Positions 27,896 to 35,856 of a DNA stretch of 64,000 nucleotides are shown one piece after another. The notes under the pieces were generated by a model, which saw only the letters and a program-made list of their open reading frames with translations, was not told the origin of the DNA and ran no database searches. Position 1 is the stretch's first letter; each line of letters begins with the position of its first letter. The translations under genes and the position numbers were made by a program. The stretch comes from Planctomycetota bacterium (GTDB lineage Bacteria > Planctomycetota > UBA1135 > GCA-002686595): NCBI GenBank assembly GCA_020638855.1, contig JACKHT010000004.1:124001-188000 (forward strand), written 5' to 3'.

Positions 27896-27930
27896 CACCC
27901 CCCGATCCGCGCTTTGCAGACCGGGGGGTG
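27896..27930 (+). terminator. Rho-independent-type terminator after the A2M-like gene
   Basis: A nine-base perfect stem (CACCCCCCG with CGGGGGGTG) with a 17-base loop, followed by TTGTTCTGG, lies 37 bases after the stop codon. Confidence 0.6.
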
Positions 27931-27976
27931 TTGTTCTGGTATCGCAAGCCAAGGCTGGCCTGCGATGCCAAGCGCA

Positions 27977-30900
27977 CTAGAAGTTGATGCTGATGGCGTC
28001 CGTGAAGTTCGAAGTCACGTTGGCCGTATCGCGGTACCAGCACTGGAAGTTCCAGGTCTGGCCAGCGAGGATCGCGGTGGTTCCCGAAGCAGTCGGAGTC
28101 TGGGTCAAGTCGAGATCCAGCTCACCATAGCCCAGGTTGCCCGTGTTGAAGATCGCGTTCAGCTGGTTGTAGCGACCCAAGGTTCCGCCCAAGCAAAGGT
28201 TGCCAGCGCTTCCACCCGGGTTGGCGGTGAAGCCCTGTGCCGTTCCGTTCAGGAAGAAACCGAACTGGTTGGAAGGCATGCCAAAGGCCGACAGTTTGAC
28301 TTCGTTGTCCACCACGTTGGGGCTACCCACCGCGCTGATGAACCCGGGGAAGCCCGAGCTGTTGGCAACGGCCGGTCCACAGTAGTTGGTACCTAGGGCA
28401 ACCGTGCTCGGATCCAAAGAGAAGCCTTGGACATCATCGATGGCCGCCTCCACGATCGAACCAGAACCGGTATCCGACGCCACGAAGCGCAAGCGCATGG
28501 TGGCGGTCGGCGTCATGAAGCCAGCGATGTTGACCGTGTGCTGGTACCAACCGCCGGCAGCCTGGGCTCCGGTCGGACCCACGGTTTCCACCGTGGTCCA
28601 CGTCGCGCCGTTGTCACCCGAAAGGCTGACCACGAACGTATCCGCGTTCGGGGCCGAACCCGAGTTGTTGGAGTACCAACGCCAGTAGCTGACCTTGGCA
28701 TTGGCCAAGCCCGCCGCGTTGAACATGGGGCTGAGCAAGGTGGTCGCGCCGCCATCGACGTCGTTCTCACCCAACGCACCACCCACCGAACCTTGGCCCG
28801 TGAACCAGCAGTTGACGCCCGCATCGGTGTGGTCGTCTTCCGGTTGCGCATCGGTACCCAAGGGGTTGCCGCGGGTCCAGATGCCGGTGGATGCGGTGTC
28901 GCCCGCGACGCCACCGGTCCAGCCCTCGTTGGTAGCACCTTCGAAGTCGTTGAACAGGAAGGTGGTCACGGTACCGACTCGGAACGAAAGCGCGTTGCTC
29001 GCGCCACCGGCCGGGTACTCATTGGATCCGCCGGTGTTGTCCGTACCACGGATGTAGTACTCGACGGTAGCGGGCGACAGGATTCCGGGGATGTTTCCGG
29101 TCCAGGTGTTGCCAGCGCCGTGGCTCATCGGGACCGAGCTCCAAGCTCCACCGTTGACGCGGTAGAACGTGCTGCCGCTGGCCACCGGGGGGTTGAACAC
29201 GGCGGACATGTCGACTTGAGCGACGTACGGGCCGTCTTCATCACGGGTGTCCGCGATCGGAACGTTGTTGGTGAAGGAGATGAACGCCAGGTCGAAACCC
29301 GGGAAGTTCTGGTCGACAAAGCCCTGGTTGATGCTCTGGTAGTTGGGCGTACCGTTGTTGATGTCGCCATCGTTGTCGTCCAAGGTCAACCACTGGATCT
29401 CGATGATCGAGTTGATGTTCGACTGGTTGTAGGCGTTCATCCAACCCAGGAACAACAGGTCAGCGGTCAGGTCGCCCGACACATTGCCCAAGGATGTGTT
29501 CAGGTACTGACGCACGTTCCACGCAGCGCCCATCCACGGCTCACCATCGTTGTGAACTTCGCCGTAGCAGCCACCGTTTCCATCGCCACAGTAGGGGCGG
29601 GTGTTGTTGCCGGTACGCACGTAGCCGCCGCCGGTGAAGAAGAAGCTACCCAGGATCGGATCATCGTACAGGTACAATGCAAACACGTCCGCGTTGCCTT
29701 CGCCCATGCCGTCCGATCCGTTGCCGGTACCGTAGCGGTCATTCAACCAGTGTCCCACTTCGTGCGCCACCACCGAGCTGAAGCCCGTGTTGTTGCACCC
29801 GCCACCCATAGCGTAGTAGTTGGTGGAAACACCGTCGTAGTAGGCGTTGCAGGTCGAGGCCAAGTTGCAGTTGGCCGCACCGAGGAAATCCGCCGTGGCG
29901 TCCCCGGGAATCCGGTCACGGATCCAGTTGCGTAGATTGGCGATAGCGAGGTAGGCGTTGGCCTGCGAGGTCACAAACTCGGTCGGCGCACTGTTCATGA
30001 CCAACGAGTTGGCCACGTTCGGCTGCACGGCGTTGAAGGTCACCGAATAGTCGGCTCCCTGGTCGTTGTTGGCATCGGTGTAGGTACCGTAGTACTGAAC
30101 CGACAGGTTCTGAGCGGTGTTGACGCCGGGGTACGAGAAGTTGCCGTTGGCGTCGGTGTAAACCGTACCGGCAGCGCTCGTGATGCGCGCATAGGGCATC
30201 GGCTGGTCCACCGGCGGGTTGGCGGCCCGGTCCGCCGTGGTGCCGGGGGTCGCCTTGGTGTACAGCGTGCCGAACACGTCGAAGAAGTGGATGGAGTCGC
30301 GCTGCTTCAGCACCGCGCCGGTGTTGGCGTCCACAGTGTAAATGTGGCCCACCGGAGCATCGGTAGTCTTGGTATTCTGTACGTCGATCTGCCAGGCAAG
30401 CGTCCAGCGGCGGGCTTCTTGGTCATCCACGTGGGCGAATAGGAGTTGGGCCTGGCCGACGCTCAGCGGGGCGAGTCCTTCTTCGGCCGCAAACGTGCGC
30501 ATGGCCACTTGGGTTGCGGCTTCCGCGTCCAGAGCCGGACGGGTCGAACGGTTGTCGATCCTCGGAGCCGAGGTGGAGTGCAGCGAGAGCAGCTCGCCTT
30601 GCAGCGAGTAGAGCGCGTTGACGCGACCGTCTTCCACCGGCACGCCAGCCACTTCTTGGCGCAGCGCAACGGTGATCTTGTCGGTGGTGTTGGTCTGGGC
30701 CAGGGGCAGGAACACCACCCGGTCATCGACCAAGTCGAGTCCAAAGACGCCATGCATGGCATGGGTCTGATCCACCCAGTAGCGGGTCAATTGGAACCAG
30801 TCGCTATCGGTGCCGATGCGCGGTTCAAAGGCGGCCGGCGCCTTGCCGCCGTACAGCATTTCCATGGTCCCCGTCAGGGGGTTGGAGCGCACGTGCCATT

Positions 30901-31057
30901 GGGGTCCAAATTGGCCTTGCCAATCGGCCAAGAGCGTGTCCAGGTTGGAGCTAGCTAGGTTCGGACGCGTGTCCTGGCGAGCTTGGCTGAAAGCAGCCGG
31001 GGCCAGGGTAAGGGCTGCCACAGACAGCGCGGCCCAGGGAGTGATTCGTCGACGCAT
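27977..31057 (-). CDS. Secreted gluzincin metallopeptidase (M4/M36-like) with conserved C-terminal module
   Basis: 1026 residues from the ATG at 31057, with a signal peptide (WAALSVAALTLAPAAFSQA). Residues about 30-260 resemble the FTP/PepSY-like propeptide of thermolysin and fungalysin precursors. The zinc site is SSVVAHEVGHWLNDRYG (HExxH, about 429), with the third ligand in GEGNADVFALY about 25 residues later. Beyond residue 560 come beta-rich segments, one with a MAM/jelly-roll look (FNDFEGATNEGWTG, then VSYWRWYSNN). The last about 137 residues are a module shared with the next gene. It probably degrades proteins outside the cell or on the surface. The frame is open to 31387, but only 31057 gives a signal peptide. 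Confidence 0.85.
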   Translation of the reverse strand: MRRRITPWAALSVAALTLAPAAFSQARQDTRPNLASSNLDTLLADWQGQFGPQWHVRSNPLTGTMEMLYGGKAPAAFEPRIGTDSDWFQLTRYWVDQTHAMHGVFGLDLVDDRVVFLPLAQTNTTDKITVALRQEVAGVPVEDGRVNALYSLQGELLSLHSTSAPRIDNRSTRPALDAEAATQVAMRTFAAEEGLAPLSVGQAQLLFAHVDDQEARRWTLAWQIDVQNTKTTDAPVGHIYTVDANTGAVLKQRDSIHFFDVFGTLYTKATPGTTADRAANPPVDQPMPYARITSAAGTVYTDANGNFSYPGVNTAQNLSVQYYGTYTDANNDQGADYSVTFNAVQPNVANSLVMNSAPTEFVTSQANAYLAIANLRNWIRDRIPGDATADFLGAANCNLASTCNAYYDGVSTNYYAMGGGCNNTGFSSVVAHEVGHWLNDRYGTGNGSDGMGEGNADVFALYLYDDPILGSFFFTGGGYVRTGNNTRPYCGDGNGGCYGEVHNDGEPWMGAAWNVRQYLNTSLGNVSGDLTADLLFLGWMNAYNQSNINSIIEIQWLTLDDNDGDINNGTPNYQSINQGFVDQNFPGFDLAFISFTNNVPIADTRDEDGPYVAQVDMSAVFNPPVASGSTFYRVNGGAWSSVPMSHGAGNTWTGNIPGILSPATVEYYIRGTDNTGGSNEYPAGGASNALSFRVGTVTTFLFNDFEGATNEGWTGGVAGDTASTGIWTRGNPLGTDAQPEDDHTDAGVNCWFTGQGSVGGALGENDVDGGATTLLSPMFNAAGLANAKVSYWRWYSNNSGSAPNADTFVVSLSGDNGATWTTVETVGPTGAQAAGGWYQHTVNIAGFMTPTATMRLRFVASDTGSGSIVEAAIDDVQGFSLDPSTVALGTNYCGPAVANSSGFPGFISAVGSPNVVDNEVKLSAFGMPSNQFGFFLNGTAQGFTANPGGSAGNLCLGGTLGRYNQLNAIFNTGNLGYGELDLDLTQTPTASGTTAILAGQTWNFQCWYRDTANVTSNFTDAISINF

Positions 31058-31430
31058 GGATTGGGTGAGTGGGTTTGGGGAGAGAGGGATCGAGCAAGAC
31101 ACGAGGCCCAGCGGCCTTCCAAGAAGGCGCTGGGCCCGGGAAGCCCCCCGAAGTCTAGCCCGCCCCAGGGGGATGGGGCCGTTGACTTGGAGCGCGTCCA
31201 CGCCCGAAACCCGCCAGGAATCGCATTGAGACCGGTGCGGGCGCCCGGCTGGGGCTTCGAATAGGAACCAGCGGCTCCACCCGAAGTTGCTACTAGGATG
31301 CAATTCCGGTGGTTTAGGTTCCCTAGCCGCCATTTGTAAAGCCCCTGTAATGGCAATGGGGCACCCCCCGTGAAGGGGATGCCCCAAAGTCTCCTAGACC
31401 TAGAGGGTGTCTCTCCTAGGCCTCGAACCC
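31058..31430. other. Intergenic region between two genes sharing a C-terminal module
   Basis: 373 bases hold the leader of the metallopeptidase gene on the minus strand and the 3' flank of the next gene upstream, including the hairpin at 31358-31385. No further gene or clear promoter motif is seen. Confidence 0.5.
31358..31385 (-). terminator. Hairpin after the 31431-33158 gene
   Basis: GGGGCACCCC pairs with GGGGATGCCCC (one bulged A) about 45 bases after the stop codon on the minus strand. There is no strong T-run. Confidence 0.45.
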
Positions 31431-33158
31431 CTAGTTGAAGGTGATTTCCACACCGTTCGTGAAGTTCGAGGTCGTGTTGGGCGTGTCGCGGTACCAGCAC
31501 TGGAAGTACCAGGTCTGGCCAGCCGTGATCGCCGTCGGGCCCCCGGCAGTGGGCGTGGTGGGCAGATCCAGCAACAGCGAACCTTCGCCGTTGGCATCCG
31601 CTTGGAAGATCTGGCTGATCGAGTTGTAACGACCGATCAAGGTCGACACGCAGAGGTTGCCCGCAGCGCCGCCGGGGTTCATGATGACGCCGTTGCCGGT
31701 TCCGTTGAGGAAGTAACCGAACTCGCCAACCGGGATCCCCGAAGCTTGCAGGGTCAGGTTGTTGTCCGCCGCGACGTCGCTGCCGAGGGCAACCAACACA
31801 CCCGGGTTTCCGGTCGAGTTGACCACCGCGGGATCGCAGTAGGCGCTGCCCACGGGCGCGTCGAACGCAACCATGAAGACCGCGTCGAAGTTCGGGGAGC
31901 CGGGCAGGACGACCTCGCAAATGGCCAGCTTGCCATCGTCGCTCATCCCAATCTCGGTGTCGCCGTCGGAAACGTTGTACACCGGGAGGCCGCTAAGCAG
32001 CGTGACACCTTCCTGCATGAACAGCCGCTCGTTCATCAACAGGCCGGTGTCCTTGGTGGTGTCGGTGTCGTCCCAATCGAGGTACCAGAGGACATCGCCG
32101 TTGTTGCTCATCGGGACAATGCCCCCGAACCCGGCTCCCGCGACGAAGAAAGCGCCGGGGACCGAAGCGGGAACGGGCTCACCTTCGTGGGCCAGTACGG
32201 TGTTCACCCCGCCAACGTTCTTGAAGATCCAGGAATCATCCGAACCCGTGCGACGGTCGAAACCCGAGAAAACCCAGTCGCCGCTGTTGTTGATGTCGAC
32301 TTCGGCGGTGCTGAAGTGATCGAACACTTCGCCCGGCGCCACGGGGAACGGGTCGGCTTCGTTGAACAGCACCGTGTTGTTGATGTACATGTACGAGTCG
32401 ACCAGCGTGCTTCCGGGGGGGTTGTTGTCGTCATCGACGTACCAGATGAAGTCGCCGTTGTCGTTGATCGCTTGGCGCCCCTTGGAGAAGGAGAAGCCCT
32501 GGATGAAGGTCGGGTGACCCGGGAGGGTTTCCCCGACCATGGCCACTTTGGTTTCGCTCACGATGTTGCCCAGGCTGTCGACATCCACGCGCAACAGGAT
32601 GCTGGTGTTGCCGGTGCCGCCCAGGGCGACGTTGGCGCCAAGCAGGAGTTGACCGTTGTTGTTCTGCCAAACCTCGGCGAGACCCGAGTAGAACGTGCCC
32701 GGGGGCAGGCCCGGGGCGTTGCAGGGCGTGACGCCGGTTTCGATCACGGTGACACCGTTGCGAACCATGACCCATTGAGCCGAGCTGGTGGATCCAGCAA
32801 GGGTCAAAGGGAAGGTGAGCAGCACGTCGCCATTGTCGTTGATGTCCATGGAATCGACGTAGCTGCCAGCAACGTAACCCACGGGGGCGGTGAAGCCGGT
32901 GGAGGTACCTTCCTGCCAAATGATCGTGTTGTTTTGAATCACATACGCGTCTTCGGTGGTGGGCCCATCGCTGTCGAGCTCAATCAGGTAGTCGCCACTT
33001 GTGTTCACATCGACGTCGTCGATGCGGGTCACCAGGGTGGAGGCGCCGGGGACGTTGTCGCCAGCGCGAAGGAGTTCGGTGAAGGATTGGGCGCCAGCGG
33101 TGCCTGCGAGCAGGCCCACGAAGCCAAATCCAAGGCCAAAGCGAACTTTGTTGTTCAT
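31431..33158 (-). CDS. Secreted repeat protein with the same C-terminal module as the adjacent metallopeptidase
   Basis: 575 residues, with a signal peptide (FGLGFGFVGLLAGTAGAQ). Residues about 25-430 are a series of blocks of about 60 residues with a recurring N-x-x-G-D core (VNTSGDYLIEL, INDNGDVLLTF, INDNGDFIWYV, INNSGDWVFSG, MSNNGDVLWYL, MSDDGKLAICE), suggesting a beta-propeller with calcium or turn motifs. From about 437 to the end it carries the module also found at the end of the metallopeptidase. No enzyme motif is seen. It is probably a secreted or surface-displayed binding protein (inference). Confidence 0.7.
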   Translation of the reverse strand: MNNKVRFGLGFGFVGLLAGTAGAQSFTELLRAGDNVPGASTLVTRIDDVDVNTSGDYLIELDSDGPTTEDAYVIQNNTIIWQEGTSTGFTAPVGYVAGSYVDSMDINDNGDVLLTFPLTLAGSTSSAQWVMVRNGVTVIETGVTPCNAPGLPPGTFYSGLAEVWQNNNGQLLLGANVALGGTGNTSILLRVDVDSLGNIVSETKVAMVGETLPGHPTFIQGFSFSKGRQAINDNGDFIWYVDDDNNPPGSTLVDSYMYINNTVLFNEADPFPVAPGEVFDHFSTAEVDINNSGDWVFSGFDRRTGSDDSWIFKNVGGVNTVLAHEGEPVPASVPGAFFVAGAGFGGIVPMSNNGDVLWYLDWDDTDTTKDTGLLMNERLFMQEGVTLLSGLPVYNVSDGDTEIGMSDDGKLAICEVVLPGSPNFDAVFMVAFDAPVGSAYCDPAVVNSTGNPGVLVALGSDVAADNNLTLQASGIPVGEFGYFLNGTGNGVIMNPGGAAGNLCVSTLIGRYNSISQIFQADANGEGSLLLDLPTTPTAGGPTAITAGQTWYFQCWYRDTPNTTSNFTNGVEITFN

Positions 33159-33448
33159 GGTGGAGGTATGGGTTGAGGAGAGGGGTCCAGGGAAACGTGA
33201 CCCCCAAAGGTTGGGGCTGGGATCCCTGAAAATGGGTTGGGAGAGCGACCGACGCCGGGTGCCAGCCGGGGACCTTGGGGCCCCTTCCTATCCAGGTATA
33301 TCCAGCAAGCCTGCGGGCGGGGTGCAAATCTCGGATTTTTTCCGGAATGTTTTCCTGGAAAGAAACCTAACTTCCTGAACCCCTCGTGGTCGCCCACCCT
33401 ATATAGTTAGATCAGCTGCCCCCTATCCCCTGGTAGCCTATACCAATC

Positions 33449-34720
33449 ATGGCGAGCCGCATCACCCAATCCCAGCACCCCAAAGAGTCCACCCCCACCC
33501 CGGGAAGTGGGCTCCGCGCCCGCGTCGAGAGTCTCGGCCTCGAGCTGGAAACCCGTTTCAGCCAACTCCTGTCCGAGCTGCCCCGCCGGATCGTTGGCCC
33601 CCAAGTCCTCGCCAATACGTTGGGAATCACCACGGTGACCGCCAGCCGGTTCCTCAAAGCGATTTCGCAAAGCGACCCGGTAGCCATCATCCAACTCCTA
33701 CCCGGACCCAACCCCCTCCAGCGGATCATCACCGCCTCCAAGGAGGCCGGGGTAAGCGCGGAGACCTGCGATGCCACAAGCAACGCGGTCCAAGCCTTCG
33801 ACGAACTGATCCGTTCGGTTGCGGGCGATCGCAGCTCGCTCAAGGCCATGCTCACCGCCTGGCTGCCCGAAGAACGACGCGAGTTCGAGGCCCAACGGCG
33901 CCAATCGGTCTTCAAGGCCATGTGCGAACTCAACGGGGTCTCGAGCGAAACGGCCCTAGATTGCCTCCTCTTGCATCCTTCGGAAACGCCCGAGGCAGTG
34001 GACATCGTCAACATCAAATGCCTGCTAGGCATCGACAGGATCCGCCCCGATGCCGTGGTGCACTTTGGAACGTGGCGTGTTGCATCGCAATCCGATCGGG
34101 CTGACTCCAAGCCCAGGGTTCCCTTGACGTTGGCTGGCAAACCCGCGCTGGAAGGGCTTGATGCGGTACGCATGGACGAGTTTTGCAACGCGCCGCCTGC
34201 CCCGCTCCATGCCGAACGGCTGGATGAGGTGCAAATCCAATACTCCTTGGCCCCCACCGGCTTTGGCCCTGCTTCCAAAGTCGATTTGGTGATCGCCGAG
34301 CTCAACCGCGGCGAACTGATCGGACGCAAGCCCAACGCAGAGACCCCGCCGTACTTCTTCGGGGTGCCCGAGATGGCAACTCGCAAGTTCGTTTTCGACC
34401 TGCTCGTCCATAAGGACGTCTACCCAGGATGCACCCCGTCGCTGTTGGTGTACGACACCATGGGTCACGGACCCGCCCGAGCCGGGGACAAGGGGCGCAG
34501 GTTGAGCCTAAGGGACATTCCCGAGGAACTGGAATCGGTCGGTACCGACCATCGGCGCCTGCGCGTGCTCGAGTTCCCCGCGTACCCGCAGCTCCGTGAG
34601 CGGGTGTTCCAAAAGCTCGGCTGGGACGCCGGCGCGTTCCGCGCCTACCGCATTGAAATCACCTATCCGTTGATGGGTACCCAAATCACCCTGGCTTTCC
34701 AGACTCCTGCCAAGGGCTGA
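33449..34720 (+). CDS. Unknown 423-residue cytoplasmic protein with HTH-like N-terminus
   Basis: I do not recognise the family. No signal peptide or membrane segment. Residues about 45-80 (PRRIVGPQVLANTLGITTVT, then SRFLKAI) read like a helix-turn-helix in which a helix-loop-helix is followed by a recognition helix; the neighbouring residues (LLPGPNPLQRIITAS) are well packed. The C-terminal two thirds are mixed alpha/beta with no catalytic motif I can name. It may be a DNA-binding regulator with a large sensor domain. It is divergent from the repeat protein gene (290 bases between starts) and convergent with a membrane-protein gene across a strong hairpin. Confidence 0.6.
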   Translation: MASRITQSQHPKESTPTPGSGLRARVESLGLELETRFSQLLSELPRRIVGPQVLANTLGITTVTASRFLKAISQSDPVAIIQLLPGPNPLQRIITASKEAGVSAETCDATSNAVQAFDELIRSVAGDRSSLKAMLTAWLPEERREFEAQRRQSVFKAMCELNGVSSETALDCLLLHPSETPEAVDIVNIKCLLGIDRIRPDAVVHFGTWRVASQSDRADSKPRVPLTLAGKPALEGLDAVRMDEFCNAPPAPLHAERLDEVQIQYSLAPTGFGPASKVDLVIAELNRGELIGRKPNAETPPYFFGVPEMATRKFVFDLLVHKDVYPGCTPSLLVYDTMGHGPARAGDKGRRLSLRDIPEELESVGTDHRRLRVLEFPAYPQLRERVFQKLGWDAGAFRAYRIEITYPLMGTQITLAFQTPAKG

Positions 34721-34748
34721 ACGTAGCTGCCCGGGGAATCCCCACCCA

Positions 34749-34791
34749 CGCCAAGGGGCGCCACCCAAGACTTGGGTGGCGCCCCTTGGCG
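34749..34791. terminator. Bidirectional terminator hairpin
   Basis: A perfect 21-base inverted repeat around a single central base fills the gap between two convergent genes (stops at 34720 and 34795). No T-run is present on either side. Confidence 0.65.
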
Positions 34792-34794
34792 CGT

Positions 34795-35853
34795 TCAGAC
34801 CGAAACGCCGAAGCGATCCTCGTCGTCCTCGTTGACCGGGTACTGGGGACCTCCCGGAGCGCCGATCGATTGCCAGGGGTCCGAGTGATGCAGCGAGCGA
34901 ATGGTGGCCTTGCTGACCACCACGGCGGCATGGTAGCGCGCTCCGCGCTGGACTTCGCGCCACGCCAAGCCAGCCAGGCCTAGCAGGAAAAGCGAGACCA
35001 GAGCTCCCCGCGACGGGGCCGCCTCCAAGCTGCCGTTCGCCCACCGGGCCAGGGGTCCGAGGACGCCCATCAAAACCACCATTTCGAGCAGCAAGAGGGC
35101 TAGCAACGGACTGAGCGTCCGAACCGGATGACGCAACAACGCCATGGCAGCCAAACCGCCGGCCAACAACACGCTCCGACTTCCGGCGATCGCCAAACGC
35201 GCCCGGGTGTACACCCCCCAGGCCATCACCAAGAGGAACAGGCCGGCCATCAAGCCGTCGCGCACCCAAAGGATCCGGTCCCGGGTGGCCTCCGAGTGCA
35301 ACGATTCCATGCGCTGAGGCCCCAAAAGGTCGGAGTCAGGCAATCCAAAAACTCCCTGCAGCACAAAGTGATCGAAGGGACCCCCGTACAGCAGCCAGCG
35401 GAGTCCACCGAGCACGAGCAGGATCAAGAGCGCCAAGCGTAGGAAACGCAGGAAGTGCCTTGCCCCCCCCATGCAGAAGCGGCGCATGACTTGGCCGTGG
35501 GACCGTTCCAAGATGACTTGCAGCCAGCCGCCCGCCATGAACACGCCCAGCAACCAGGCTAAGAGAACCAGCACCCCCGCCGCGTTGGCCGTATGACGAT
35601 CCAACTGCGCCAAGGCTTGCCGCTGGTCGAACCGAAAGGTGTCACTGAGGGTTCCGACTAGCTCGCTGGCTAGCCAACGGTGCCCGTCCAAGCCGGCAAA
35701 CAGCCCGTGCCAAGGCAAGGCCACCACCAAAGCCGCTAGGCTCAGAGCCAATACACCGGAAACCCAAAGGGGTACCCAGCCAAACGCCACGCGCAGCGAG
35801 AGCAGGAAGAGGCGCCCTTTGCGCATCCTGGATCGAGAAGAGGTCGAATTCAT
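34795..35853 (-). CDS. Polytopic membrane protein, function unknown
   Basis: 352 residues with about six hydrophobic helices (VPLWVSGVLALSLAALVVAL, AAGVLVLLAWLLGVFMAGGW, LRLALLILLVLGGLRWLLYG, GLMAGLFLLVMAWGVYT, LLALLLLEMVVLMGVLG, GALVSLFLLGLAGLAW). The arrangement resembles DUF4013-type or gland-like integral membrane proteins, but I see no named family signature. The start codon follows the M1 peptidase stop by 3 bases, so the two are cotranscribed. Confidence 0.7.
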   Translation of the reverse strand: MNSTSSRSRMRKGRLFLLSLRVAFGWVPLWVSGVLALSLAALVVALPWHGLFAGLDGHRWLASELVGTLSDTFRFDQRQALAQLDRHTANAAGVLVLLAWLLGVFMAGGWLQVILERSHGQVMRRFCMGGARHFLRFLRLALLILLVLGGLRWLLYGGPFDHFVLQGVFGLPDSDLLGPQRMESLHSEATRDRILWVRDGLMAGLFLLVMAWGVYTRARLAIAGSRSVLLAGGLAAMALLRHPVRTLSPLLALLLLEMVVLMGVLGPLARWANGSLEAAPSRGALVSLFLLGLAGLAWREVQRGARYHAAVVVSKATIRSLHHSDPWQSIGAPGGPQYPVNEDDEDRFGVSV

Positions 35854-35856
35854 GGC

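Noticed and set aside
28427..29935. 502-codon plus-strand open frame opposite the metallopeptidase
   Set aside because: Valine/arginine-rich translation (VVVGV, RAVVT) mirrors the Asn/Thr/Gly-rich codons of the real gene; no start signal or family pattern.
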